Below the pieces are notes generated by a model. That model was not told the DNA's origin and ran no database searches. It was given only the letters and a program-made list of their open reading frames with translations. Source: Elusimicrobiales bacterium (lineage in GTDB: Bacteria; Elusimicrobiota; Elusimicrobia; Elusimicrobiales; UBA9959). Taken from it: a DNA stretch of 33,117 bases. This document shows, one piece after another, positions 23,044 to 32,145 of the stretch (the first letter of the stretch is position 1; each line of letters opens with the position of its first letter). The translations under genes and the position numbers were made by a program. The stretch is taken from assembly GCA_024681855.1 (NCBI GenBank), contig JAILAB010000013.1:1-33117 (forward strand). The letters run 5' to 3'.

Positions 23044-23796
23044 CTACTGTAAAAAGCCTGCTAACTTTAGATACATGTCTGGAGACAGTTCCTGAGCTCT
23101 GGCTCGTTCAGGGATGCCTAATTTTTCCATGGCTTCAATAACTTTAGCTTTATCAGCTCCGCAAAGCTGAAGGGAATTTAAAAGCGTTTTCCTGCGATGC
23201 ATAAAAGCCTTCTTTGTCAAATTTTTAACATTTTTAATATCGCTAGGCATGGGCTTAGGATGAAATTTAAGCACAGCGGAATCCACTGCAGGAACGGGAT
23301 TAAAGCTTCCAGCCTTTACATGGCAGACCAGCTCTGAATCAGCCCTCAAGGCTGACAATACTGAAAGCATTCCATAATCAGAATCATTCTGAACAGCTTT
23401 TATCCGAAGGGCAACTTCTTTTTGAAACATCAGCACAGCGCATGCTAACCTGGGAAAAGAAAGAATGCAGTCTAAAATAGCCGTGGAACATTCATAAGGA
23501 AGATTACTGATAAAGGCAATGCGTCCGGAAGGAAGAAGATCTTCCAAATCTGTTTCAAGAAAATCTTTATTTATTATGTTAAGGCCTGGAAATTTTTTTT
23601 CCAGATTTGGAATAAGATTTCTGTCTATTTCAATAACTTCCATTTTATCTGAATATTTAGGAAACAGGCATGCCGTAAGCGCCCCGGCGCCGGGCCCTAT
23701 TTCCACAAGACGGTCAAAATGCTCATTATCTAAAGCATGGCATATCCGAGCGCATATCTTAGTGTCTTTAAGAAAAACCTGGCTATATTTTGGCAT
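23044..23796 (-). CDS. rsmA: 16S rRNA adenine dimethyltransferase KsgA/RsmA
   Basis: A 250-residue Rossmann-fold methyltransferase that dimethylates two adjacent adenines near the 3' end of 16S rRNA during 30S assembly. SAM-binding motif I is EIGPGAG (32-38), the ribose-binding Glu56 is in VIEIDRN, and the catalytic motif NLPY is at 98-101 (NLPYECSTAIL). The N-terminus PKYSQVFLKD is a variant of the family's SQNFL start. The C-terminal small domain (about 190-250) contains the conserved FMHRRKTLLNSL helix. It is shorter than E. coli KsgA (273). Weak GGAA before the ATG. It has its own promoter candidate downstream of murC. Confidence 0.95.
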   Translation of the reverse strand: MPKYSQVFLKDTKICARICHALDNEHFDRLVEIGPGAGALTACLFPKYSDKMEVIEIDRNLIPNLEKKFPGLNIINKDFLETDLEDLLPSGRIAFISNLPYECSTAILDCILSFPRLACAVLMFQKEVALRIKAVQNDSDYGMLSVLSALRADSELVCHVKAGSFNPVPAVDSAVLKFHPKPMPSDIKNVKNLTKKAFMHRRKTLLNSLQLCGADKAKVIEAMEKLGIPERARAQELSPDMYLKLAGFLQ

Positions 23797-23853
23797 AATT
23801 ATTCCATTCAGTATTGTATCATTAAAACCTTATAATGCTTAAAAGCCCATAAT

Positions 23854-23882
23854 ATTATAGTTATGAGCTGAAGATTAAGCAA
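23854..23882 (-). promoter_or_regulatory. Promoter candidate of rsmA
   Basis: On the minus strand TTGCTT (23877-23882), a 17-bp spacer and a perfect TATAAT (23854-23859), placed in the 91-bp gap between murC and rsmA, 57 bp before the start codon. Confidence 0.6.
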
Positions 23883-23887
23883 AGCAA

Positions 23888-25288
23888 TCAAACAGAAAGA
23901 TCCGTTCCAAGCATTTCCTTTTTAAGTTTTATTTCCATGCCTGTTTTCCAAACATCCCCCGCTCCAAGAGTAAGCATTATATCCCCTTTGCGTAAATCTT
24001 TGAGCAGCTGAAGAACGCCGGGAAAAGGAGCAGCATCATTGCCATTATCTTTTATAGCATCTATTATAAGGCTGGAAGACACTCCAGGAATTTCTGCCTC
24101 TCCAGCAGGATACACCGGGGCAATAAAAATTTTATCAGCATCTGAAAAAGATGAGCCAAATTCCCTAAACAAATCTCTAGTGCGCGTATATCTGTGAGGC
24201 TGAAAAAGAACTACAATCCTGCGGTTTGGAAACATTATGCGCAAAGCTGCGAGCGTAGCCTTTATTTCCGTAGGATGATGACCATAGTCATCAATAAACT
24301 CTATTCCTCCAGCGCTGCCTTTCCTGTCAAGGCGGCGCTTCACGCCATTAAACTGCGCTAAGCCTTTCACAAGATCATTAAAATTAAATCCAAGATAAGA
24401 GCCTGCGGCAAGGACCAGCAGAGAATTCCTGACATTATGTTCGCCAACCTGCCTAAGACGAACCTGCCCTTTCAGTTTGCCCTTAAACCATGCTTCATAA
24501 GAAGATATTCCGTCCGCATAGGAAATATTTTTTGCCTGCCAGTCTGCCCCGCTGTTTATGCCGCAAGTCATAACCGGTGCTTTAACATAAGGCAATATAG
24601 TCCTTATGCCTGCATCGTCAGAACATACTATGGCCATGCCGAAAAACGGAACAGATGAAATATGGCGTATGAAAGCCATCTGTATTTCTTCAAGAGTGCC
24701 ATAATGGTCAAGATGGTCTGCGTCAATATTTGTAATGCATGTAACAAGCGGATGAAAATTCAGAAAGGAACCGTCTGATTCATCAGCCTCCGCTATTAAA
24801 TATTCTCCGCCGCCAAGCCTTATATTTGAACCGGCATTTTTCAGTATGCCGCCTATTACTGCGGTGGCGTCTGCTCCTGCGGATTCAAATGCAGCAGCCA
24901 TAAGGCTTGAAGTGGTTGTTTTTCCATGCGTTCCGGCAATAGTTATATTTTTTTTAAGTTCCGAAAGCAAGGCAAGCATAAAAGACCTATGTATTATGGG
25001 AATGCCAGCAGCTTCCGCTGCTAATATTTCAGGATTGGAATCTTTTATTGCAGAACTTACAACAGTAGCCTCGGTTTCAGCTGGAAGAGCCTTTCTATGG
25101 CCTATAAATACTTCAGCTCCCATTTTTCTCAAGGCAACCGTAATTTCGCTTTCATTTAAATCAGACCCTGACACTTTATAGCCCAGTCCTATCATAAGCG
25201 CCGCTATGCCGCTCATGCCTATGCCGCCTATGCCGATAAAATGTATTTGCTTTATCTCATCAATTCTTATGTTTCTGCAGTATTTCAT
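23888..25288 (-). CDS. murC: UDP-N-acetylmuramate--L-alanine ligase
   Basis: A 466-residue Mur ligase that adds L-Ala to UDP-MurNAc, the first peptide step of peptidoglycan synthesis. The N-terminal UDP-binding domain has IGIGGIGMSGIA (18-29), the central ATPase domain has GTHGKTTT (119-126) and ADESDGSFL, and the C-terminal domain has DDYGHHPTEI and FQPHRYTRT, all diagnostic of MurC over MurD/E/F. Length is typical (about 460-490). No other mur or fts gene is adjacent. It lies 19 bp after the TPR gene and is probably cotranscribed with it. Only a weak GAG precedes the ATG. Confidence 0.97.
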   Translation of the reverse strand: MKYCRNIRIDEIKQIHFIGIGGIGMSGIAALMIGLGYKVSGSDLNESEITVALRKMGAEVFIGHRKALPAETEATVVSSAIKDSNPEILAAEAAGIPIIHRSFMLALLSELKKNITIAGTHGKTTTSSLMAAAFESAGADATAVIGGILKNAGSNIRLGGGEYLIAEADESDGSFLNFHPLVTCITNIDADHLDHYGTLEEIQMAFIRHISSVPFFGMAIVCSDDAGIRTILPYVKAPVMTCGINSGADWQAKNISYADGISSYEAWFKGKLKGQVRLRQVGEHNVRNSLLVLAAGSYLGFNFNDLVKGLAQFNGVKRRLDRKGSAGGIEFIDDYGHHPTEIKATLAALRIMFPNRRIVVLFQPHRYTRTRDLFREFGSSFSDADKIFIAPVYPAGEAEIPGVSSSLIIDAIKDNGNDAAPFPGVLQLLKDLRKGDIMLTLGAGDVWKTGMEIKLKKEMLGTDLSV

Positions 25289-25307
25289 AATTAATGCTCA
25301 ATAAATT

Positions 25308-27044
25308 TTACTTATTTTTTTCTTTGGAATTCTTATTATTGCTATCCTTTGACGGAGGTTTAAGCCATTCTAAGTTTTTAAGCGCAATTTTATCCCCCGG
25401 TCGGGCTTTCAAAGCCTCATCGCATGCTTGAATTGCAGACTTTGAATCGCCTGCTGCCGTATAAGCTGCGGAACGCCCTAATGCAAAATCTGCCCCAGAC
25501 AAAGAAAAATCATCTATGGCAGAAGATGTTTCCCCCATAATAAGATAGCCCAGGCCTCTTATCAGACGGAACATGGGATCTGAATTCTGCCTTTCTTCCA
25601 AATAGTTTAAAGTTTCAGCAACGCCTTCCAGCCAGCTCTCGCCATATATCCACAATCCCATGTCATTTCCGACATCTCTAGGCACATAATGCGCATTCCT
25701 GTTTTTTTCTGCCTGGCTTCCGTTTGAGTCAGAAGCTGACGTTTCCATGCTAAAATTAACTTTAATGTCAGAATTTTTATCAGCCTTTCTCAGCATGCTT
25801 TCAGTTTCCCTTACAATTTCTTTTATTCTTTCAATACGCATTTCCTGGCTTGAAGGCTCAAGAATATATTCTTTTTTTTCATATTTCATGCCATGCTTAG
25901 ACATTGCTGCAGCCATTTTTCCTTTTTTTGAATGTTCTGATGACATTTCTGCATTGGAAGAAGCTAACATCTTCATGCGAGGAAGCTCAAGAATCTCAAA
26001 CTGCATTTTGATATTATGGCTTTCAGGTACCCGCAATAGGTTTTCTTCTATTCTTGAAACAGTTTCTGCTTGCTGAACATCCGCTATGCTGTTCTTACCT
26101 TCATAATCAGTATGTCCAACGGCATTTGAAGAATTGTTTGCTTCTTCTGAACGCAAATTCCGGTCTGAAGCTGAATAAGACAAACCCATACTTATCCCGC
26201 CCTTGTCATTAGCTGGAGCAATGAGAAAACCGGGACGGGCAATAGCCGGGATCTCTTTTTTTCTGCCAAGATCATATAAAATCCTGGCAAGTCTGAACCT
26301 TGCCACGGAATCTCTTGGCTTAATCTTTATAGCCCGCTTAAAGAGCCTTGCAGCTTCTTCAAGATCATCCAGCTGCTCGTATAGCGCTGCAAGCTCAAAA
26401 ATAGCATCTTCATAATACGGGTAAAGCATAATGGCTTTACGCAATTCTTTTTCCGCTTCATCGTATCTGCCCAAATAGACATAACATTTAGCAAGCTGAA
26501 AGCGAAACAGAGGATTATTTTTCTCCAAATTCACAGCCCGCCTGTAATTATCCAGCGCTCTAGCCATATCGCCATTTTTGGCATATATGGAGCCTATGTT
26601 CATTCTTATGTCAGGACGTTCCGGGGCATATTTTAGTGCAAGCAGATGATCTTCAAGCGATTGATCATAAAGCCCTGCCTTTGCCTTAACTATGCCCCGC
26701 AGCTGATATGCCGATGCATTTTTAGGGTCTAAGGCCAAAGCTGCATTAAACTCATCTTTTGCATTGTCAATTTTGCCAAGCCAATATAAGGCAGAGCCAT
26801 AGCCTATATGTGCGTATGGATTTTTAGGATTTTTCTGTATTGACATCAGGAACTCAGAAGCAGCTTCTGAATGCCTGCCAGCCATTAAGAGCTTATATCC
26901 ATAAAAAATGTTCTGGCTGGCCTGTTCTTCCATCATTCTGTCCCATACGGTTCCATTTGAAGCAGAAACAGCAGCTTCAGCTCCTGAGACAAAGAGAAAA
27001 GATATTATAAGATGGAAAAAAATAAAGCAGAAGGAGTAAATCAC
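25308..27044 (-). CDS. Exported TPR-repeat protein
   Basis: A 578-residue protein starting with a signal peptide (MIYSFCFIFFHLIISFLFVSG, cleavage near residue 24-28). About seven consecutive 34-residue tetratricopeptide repeats occupy residues 42-270 (for example YDQSLEDHLLALKYAPE and YDEAEKELRKAIMLYP). A polar, probably disordered region (about 280-470) follows, then two more TPR-like helices pairs (about 490-565). It is probably a periplasmic scaffold; partners are unknown. It begins at GTG, whose GTGA overlaps the stop of the kinase gene, so translation is coupled. murC follows after 19 bp. Confidence 0.85.
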   Translation of the reverse strand: MIYSFCFIFFHLIISFLFVSGAEAAVSASNGTVWDRMMEEQASQNIFYGYKLLMAGRHSEAASEFLMSIQKNPKNPYAHIGYGSALYWLGKIDNAKDEFNAALALDPKNASAYQLRGIVKAKAGLYDQSLEDHLLALKYAPERPDIRMNIGSIYAKNGDMARALDNYRRAVNLEKNNPLFRFQLAKCYVYLGRYDEAEKELRKAIMLYPYYEDAIFELAALYEQLDDLEEAARLFKRAIKIKPRDSVARFRLARILYDLGRKKEIPAIARPGFLIAPANDKGGISMGLSYSASDRNLRSEEANNSSNAVGHTDYEGKNSIADVQQAETVSRIEENLLRVPESHNIKMQFEILELPRMKMLASSNAEMSSEHSKKGKMAAAMSKHGMKYEKKEYILEPSSQEMRIERIKEIVRETESMLRKADKNSDIKVNFSMETSASDSNGSQAEKNRNAHYVPRDVGNDMGLWIYGESWLEGVAETLNYLEERQNSDPMFRLIRGLGYLIMGETSSAIDDFSLSGADFALGRSAAYTAAGDSKSAIQACDEALKARPGDKIALKNLEWLKPPSKDSNNKNSKEKNK

Positions 27045-27943
27045 TTATGAACAGAAATACGGCCTGAACGCATTTCAAGATTCTTAGGAATGCGCACTGT
27101 GAATACAGTTCCTTTCCCTTCGACGGATTTCACGGAAATCTTACCTTTATGAAGCTCAGCAACATAACGGCACAGATTCAGCCCTAAACCAGTGCCAGTG
27201 CTTTTTTTGCCGGCCTGTTTATATTTTTCAAAAATGTATGGAATTTTGTCCGAAGGTATTCCCTCACCATCATCCGATATTGAAAGATAGGCACTGTTTT
27301 CGTCTTCTTTAATGTTTATTTTTATATGACCGTCTTCATGACAAAATTTTATGGCATTGCTGATCAGATTTACTATTGTGCGTTCTAAAAGAACCTTATC
27401 TCCATTGATTTTACCTTCGCTTCCTTCAATGAAAAACTCTATATGCTTATTTTCCCCCATGCCTTCCATAAGGTTTACCACAGAATGAGCCAATTCATTA
27501 AGCGATACTGGCACAAGCTCAAGCTTCATCTGTCCAGCCTCAACTTTAGCCACATCTAAAATATTATTAATCATGCCAAGCAAACGCATTGAAGCCCTAT
27601 GCATGGAAATAAGCATTTTCTTTTGCATGGGGTTTATCGGTCCGGGAACTCCTTTTAAAAGATAATCCAAAAAACCTATAATAGCTGAAACAGGATTGCG
27701 CAAATCATGCGTAAGCATATGAAGGGAATTGTCATATTCAAGAAGAATCTTGAAAAATCCTCTTTCAAGCCACCACGAAACAACAAAACAAATAGATATC
27801 AGCGCTAATATATAAGAAGAAACCAATCCTGCGAAAGGCATTGGGGACTCAACATTAGCTAGCCATGCGAAAACATATATTGATGTTACCGCCGCTATAA
27901 AAAGGGAGGATAAAAATAATTTTAAAAAAAGCTGAACCTTCAT
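27041..27943 (-). CDS. Membrane sensor histidine kinase
   Basis: A 300-residue kinase. Two transmembrane helices (about 8-30 and 37-59) leave almost no periplasmic loop, so a membrane or intracellular cue is likely. The HisKA box has His79 in LTHDLRNP, and the HATPase domain has the N box Asn196 (NLISNAIKF), G1 DDGEGIP (224-230), the F box IFEKYKQ and G2 GTGLGL (250-255). All catalytic motifs are intact. No response regulator is adjacent; the receiver at 9905-10492 is unlinked and degenerate. It overlaps the TPR gene by 4 bp. A TATAAT on this strand (27980-27985) lies 36 bp upstream of the start. Confidence 0.93.
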   Translation of the reverse strand: MKVQLFLKLFLSSLFIAAVTSIYVFAWLANVESPMPFAGLVSSYILALISICFVVSWWLERGFFKILLEYDNSLHMLTHDLRNPVSAIIGFLDYLLKGVPGPINPMQKKMLISMHRASMRLLGMINNILDVAKVEAGQMKLELVPVSLNELAHSVVNLMEGMGENKHIEFFIEGSEGKINGDKVLLERTIVNLISNAIKFCHEDGHIKINIKEDENSAYLSISDDGEGIPSDKIPYIFEKYKQAGKKSTGTGLGLNLCRYVAELHKGKISVKSVEGKGTVFTVRIPKNLEMRSGRISVHK

Positions 27944-28002
27944 ATCATGCCAGCATTAAAGTTTTTGTAACTTAACTTTATTATATAAAAATACAGAATA
28001 GA

Positions 28003-28599
28003 TTAACTAAATATTTTTTTCAAATCAGGAATAAGAAGCTTAAGAGCCTTAAATCTATGGCTTAATGAGTTTTTTGTTTCCGCAGACATTTCAGCATAAG
28101 AAACGGAAAAGCCATCCGGCAAGAAAAGGCTGTCATAACCAAATCCTCCGCTTCCCGCCGGATGCTCTAAAATCATTCCATCTGTTATTCCGGATATTGT
28201 TTTTTCTTTTCCAACCGGAGAAACTAAAGCTAAAGAGCATACAAATCTTGCCTTACGCTCATTTCCCGTTTTGCCTTTTAAATTTTCAAGCAGCAAGCGG
28301 TTATTTTTTTGCGGATTACATTCAGGGCCAGCATATCTGGCCGAATAAATGCCTGGAGCGCCTCCAAGCGAAAAAACCTCAAGCCCCGTATCATCTCCAA
28401 GAGACCATAATCCAGTAAATGACGCAGCATAGCGAGCTTTGATCAAGGCATTTTCCTCTAAACTTTTTCCGTTTTCCAATGGAGAAACAGCATTTGGAAA
28501 ATCTTTAAGGCACATACATTCCAGATGAATTCCAGACAGCATCTCCTGATATTCTCTTGCCTTATTCGGATTAAAAGTTGCTATTAAGAGCTTTTTCAT
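28003..28599 (-). CDS. rdgB: Non-canonical purine NTP pyrophosphatase (RdgB/HAM1)
   Basis: A 198-residue house-cleaning enzyme that hydrolyses dITP, dXTP and similar triphosphates to monophosphates. The N-terminal ATFNPNKAREY (7-17), LEENALIKA (47-55), catalytic LGDDTGLEV (67-75), GAPGIYSARYAG (80-91), GGFGYDSLF (151-159) and SHRFKAL (180-186) are the full set of family motifs. Length is standard. No Shine-Dalgarno is visible. It is co-directional with the HEAT gene (78-bp gap) and the kinase gene (59-bp gap). Confidence 0.97.
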   Translation of the reverse strand: MKKLLIATFNPNKAREYQEMLSGIHLECMCLKDFPNAVSPLENGKSLEENALIKARYAASFTGLWSLGDDTGLEVFSLGGAPGIYSARYAGPECNPQKNNRLLLENLKGKTGNERKARFVCSLALVSPVGKEKTISGITDGMILEHPAGSGGFGYDSLFLPDGFSVSYAEMSAETKNSLSHRFKALKLLIPDLKKIFS

Positions 28600-28677
28600 A
28601 ATGACATCAATCTTGCGCTCTGCTCTAAAGATCCCTATAAAAAAGCAAAGACAATGCAGCCAATGCTCATAAAAAAA

Positions 28678-31600
28678 TTATTCCAAATCCTCGCCGGCAG
28701 TTCCTATTTCAGCCAGTATGTCTGCCGCAGACTTGCGCACAGAAGCATTTTTTGACTTAAGAAGTTTTATCAGCTTAGAAGCAGCGGAAGAGCCAGCTAA
28801 TATAAAGGCTTGCGAAGCAGACTTGCGCCACACTCTATTATCTTCCTGAAGAAGCCTTGCCAGCGAATCAAAAGCAACAGGCCCCATGCGGCCAAGAATC
28901 TCTATGGCTGATTTTCTAGAGTTTTTATCCTCTCCTTTAATTAAATTTATAAAAATCTCAGGAGAATCTGGCACAATTTTTAGGAGAGCTTCTCCGGCAT
29001 AATGACGCAAACCTATTTCAGACTCTGAAAGCAATAAAAGCAAATCTTGCGTTGCAGTTTTTGCCGCCGGGCCTATGCAGCCTATGGCCTCAACAGCAGC
29101 TTTTTTCGCATTTCCTTCAGCCTGGCGCATATATGAAAGCAAGTCAAATAATGCAGGCATGCCCATGCTACCTATTATCTCCGCTGCCAGCTTGCGCACT
29201 GATGAATCGCTATCGCCTAGAAGACCTTTGACGGCAGGAAGGGCTTTAAAAAACACTTTTTTCATATTAGCCAATGTTTCTAAAGCTGTTTTGCAGACTG
29301 TTTTATCCTTATCTTTAAGCAATTCTTCCAGATAAGGAAGATCATCTTCCCTCATGCCTATGCTTATAAGGGCGGATGAAGCAGCTTTTCTGGTATATTT
29401 ATTCGGATCGCTAAGCAGCTTGATAAGCTCACGCACAGCGCCAGTAGCCTCAGGGCCTATATGGCCTAACGCTTCAGCCGCTGCCTTTCTGGTATAGCGG
29501 TTAGAATCCTTTAGCAGCGCAGAAATCTCAACCACATCTGCAGCATTGTTAGGGCCTATGCTGCCTAAAGCCTGAACGGAATATTTTCTTGTTTCTATAT
29601 CACTGCTGCGCAAAAGCTTAATAAGCTGCGGCACAGCGTCTTTTGCCTTTATGCCAAATGTCCCAAGCGTAAAAATAGCTTCCTGCCGCACAGCTTTTTC
29701 AGAACTGTCAAGCAGTTCCATTAAATCCGGAATGACATTTTCGGTTGGCTTGCCTATTCGGGTAAGAGCCGCAGATGCCGCGCGGCTTGCTGAAATGCTT
29801 GGATCCGCAAGGGCCTTTATCAGAGCAGGCACTGCAAGCGAAGCCGCTGCCCCCATTGAGCCTAGCTTTTCCGCAGCATCGCATACCATATCGCTATTGC
29901 CGCTTTCCAGCATTTTTATAAGCTCAGATACAGAATTTTCTGAAATAAGTGCATCTTCAGGCTTTTTTTCCCGTATGAGATCTGCCAGCGCAGCAATATC
30001 TTTGCGAAAAGCGAGCTTATTCTTTTCCAGAAGCTCGGAAAGAGTTTTGCTATTCCCCTCCCTTCCTTTTGGAAGCATAGGAATTCTGGCAACAGGCTTG
30101 GCATTGCCAGTGCCTATCTGGGCTAAAGCGATTGCGGCAGGAATTTTCGTAGATTCATCTTGCAGAAGATTTTCCAGAAGAGGAATTGCGCTTCTTGCGT
30201 CAGGGCCAATTTTGCCAAGGATTTCAGCAGCAGTCTCTCTGGCCATTCTATCATCATCTTTCAGCACTTCTTTCAGTTCCGCAATAGAGCTTTTAGGCGC
30301 CATGCCTATCTTAGTTAGGGCATCAGATGCAGCTTTTCTAGTGTCAGGATTCTTATCATGCAACAGTTTAACGAGGTTAGAAATGGTATCCTTAGGCGCA
30401 GTAGCAATCTTGACAAGAGCTTCAGAAGCATATTTTCTGGTAAGCTCATCCGGATCTTTCAGAAGCTCCGTAAGTGATGACGAAGCAGATTCTGAAGCGG
30501 GGCCAATGTTCATAAGAGCATATGCGGCGGCCCTGCGGGTCCATAAATTATCATCTTTCAGAAGCCTGTCAAGTTCCGGAACGGCTACAGCCGCTTCCGG
30601 CCCTATTTTGCCTAATGCATAAGCGGCATTGCGGCGAGTGACAGGGTCTGAATCCTTGGAAAGCGTTATAAGGGAGGGCACAGCATATTTCGCTTCAGCG
30701 CCGATCTTTCCCAATGCGTATGCAGCAGCTTCCCTTGTATTCTTATCCTTATCTTTCAAAAGAAGAGTAAGGCCTGGCACGGCTATTTTTGCATCTGGGC
30801 CAATTTTACCTAATGAATATGCAGCAGCTTCTCTTATCCAGCGTTCTTCATCTTTGAGAAGAATTATAAGCGCAGGGATTGAAGTTTTTGCATCCGGACC
30901 GATTTTGCCTAATGATATGGCAGCGCTGCGGCGTATGACTGTTTGAGGATCGGATAAAAGAAGTATAAGATTATCAACAGAATCCTTTGCCGCAGGGCCA
31001 ATATTGCCCAATGCAATGGCAGCATGATTTCTTGTATTAGTGTCTGGCGATTCCAGCAATTCTATTATTCCAGGCACTGCTGAAACCGAATCTGCCCCTA
31101 TTTTGCCTAATGAATATGCAGCAGCGCTCGGAATTAAAGGATTTTCATCCTTTAGCAATAGCTGAAGATCAGAAACGGCAGATCTTGCAGAAACGCCGAT
31201 ATTGCCTAAAGCTACGGCGGCATAACGGCGAGTATCAGCATCCATATCTTTCAGCAGAACTACAAGCTCAGGAACGGCAGATTTAGCTGAGGTTCCAAGC
31301 TTGCCTATTGCATTTGCCGCAGCTCTTCTGGCTGCAGGATCAGCGGATTTCAAAAGCCGCAACAGTTCAGGCAAGGCTTCTTCCGGCTTTTTATTAATAT
31401 TCACCAAAGGATTAAATGATTGTCTGAAAGAATCGCTTGTGTTAATTGGAACAGTACGGCCTCCAGACAGAACAGAAGTATCATTAAGGTTTGAAACAGG
31501 CCGTATCTCATCCCCTGTGATTTTTTTTATGGCTGCTGCTGCCTTAATACGCACTCCTGCATCATCATCATCAAGGTAAACTTTTAATTCCGGCACAGCA

Positions 31601-31818
31601 GCAGCAGCCTTCTGCCCCATATTTCCAAGTGATTCTGCGGCTGCTTTTCTGGTAGCTGGGTTTTTAAGGAGTTTTACAAATTCCGCAAGAAGAGGATTAT
31701 CCTCAAAGCCGGCCTTAGCTGCAAATGTTTTTTTCTCATCCGGCAGCCTGGCTCCGCATGATGAACAAAAACGCGCTCCAGCCGGATTTTCAAAATTGCA
31801 TTTATCACATTTCTTCAT
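28678..31818 (-). CDS. Zinc-ribbon HEAT-repeat protein, 1046 residues
   Basis: A large cytoplasmic protein without signal peptide or membrane segment. Residues 4-21 form a CxxC...CxxC zinc ribbon (Cys4, Cys7, Cys18, Cys21). The rest is about two dozen HEAT repeats of the PBS-lyase type with a 39-residue period (core pattern like YALGKIGPEA-AVPELDRLLKD). They form two blocks, about 45-585 and 640-1045, split by a polar linker with an MLPKGREGN segment. Such solenoids bind proteins; no catalytic domain is seen, so phycobilin lyase activity should not be assumed. Several neighbouring repeats are nearly identical, which points to recent internal duplication. AAGG 13 bases upstream is a poor ribosome binding site, but the promoter is good. 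Confidence 0.9.
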   Translation of the reverse strand: MKKCDKCNFENPAGARFCSSCGARLPDEKKTFAAKAGFEDNPLLAEFVKLLKNPATRKAAAESLGNMGQKAAAAVPELKVYLDDDDAGVRIKAAAAIKKITGDEIRPVSNLNDTSVLSGGRTVPINTSDSFRQSFNPLVNINKKPEEALPELLRLLKSADPAARRAAANAIGKLGTSAKSAVPELVVLLKDMDADTRRYAAVALGNIGVSARSAVSDLQLLLKDENPLIPSAAAYSLGKIGADSVSAVPGIIELLESPDTNTRNHAAIALGNIGPAAKDSVDNLILLLSDPQTVIRRSAAISLGKIGPDAKTSIPALIILLKDEERWIREAAAYSLGKIGPDAKIAVPGLTLLLKDKDKNTREAAAYALGKIGAEAKYAVPSLITLSKDSDPVTRRNAAYALGKIGPEAAVAVPELDRLLKDDNLWTRRAAAYALMNIGPASESASSSLTELLKDPDELTRKYASEALVKIATAPKDTISNLVKLLHDKNPDTRKAASDALTKIGMAPKSSIAELKEVLKDDDRMARETAAEILGKIGPDARSAIPLLENLLQDESTKIPAAIALAQIGTGNAKPVARIPMLPKGREGNSKTLSELLEKNKLAFRKDIAALADLIREKKPEDALISENSVSELIKMLESGNSDMVCDAAEKLGSMGAAASLAVPALIKALADPSISASRAASAALTRIGKPTENVIPDLMELLDSSEKAVRQEAIFTLGTFGIKAKDAVPQLIKLLRSSDIETRKYSVQALGSIGPNNAADVVEISALLKDSNRYTRKAAAEALGHIGPEATGAVRELIKLLSDPNKYTRKAASSALISIGMREDDLPYLEELLKDKDKTVCKTALETLANMKKVFFKALPAVKGLLGDSDSSVRKLAAEIIGSMGMPALFDLLSYMRQAEGNAKKAAVEAIGCIGPAAKTATQDLLLLLSESEIGLRHYAGEALLKIVPDSPEIFINLIKGEDKNSRKSAIEILGRMGPVAFDSLARLLQEDNRVWRKSASQAFILAGSSAASKLIKLLKSKNASVRKSAADILAEIGTAGEDLE

Positions 31819-32145
31819 ATTAAAAAATTTACCTTAAAATATTATTATGACACATTAAGCCTGATTGTGCAAATTATTAATAATAAAGTAATGATAAAAT
31901 TCCATGCGGCGCTTTTTTCTGTCATCGGTTTAAGGCAGATTTAAGGCATTATTTTATAGCAGAAAATATAAATCAAGCATAAGAAATTAACTTTTGTTCA
32001 TTGTTGAAGTTTTTCTTTTTATATTTACTGACAAGCATAGAAACTTAAAGACATTAATATTCTCAAAAATACTATACGGCAATGAAATGAAACATACCCT
32101 TAAAATACATTGGAAGGAGGCAATGAACTTAAAAATAAATGGAAG
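31819..32145. other. 327-bp intergenic region
   Basis: Gene-free apart from the HEAT-gene promoter. It lies between the stop of the U32 gene and the start of the HEAT gene, both minus strand. I see no clear terminator hairpin for the U32 gene. A GGAAGGAGG string at 32112-32120 on the plus strand precedes a short reading frame that I rejected. Confidence 0.6.
31844..31872 (-). promoter_or_regulatory. Promoter of the HEAT-repeat gene
   Basis: On the minus strand TTGCAC (31867-31872), a 17-bp spacer and CATAAT (31844-31849), with TGT directly before the -10, giving an extended -10. It lies 25 bp upstream of the start codon. Confidence 0.6.

Noticed and set aside
29651-30622. 323-codon plus-strand open frame
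   Set aside because: It is antisense to the HEAT array. The repeated DNA keeps this frame free of stops; its translation is compositionally odd and matches no family.
28678-31818. HEAT protein read as a tandem CRISPR-like or satellite repeat
   Set aside because: The periodicity is that of a 117-bp coding unit with protein-level conservation, not short direct repeats with spacers.
28678-31818. Phycobilisome lyase function for the HEAT protein
   Set aside because: The PBS-lyase HEAT repeat is only a structural unit; no phycobiliprotein gene or lyase partner is present.
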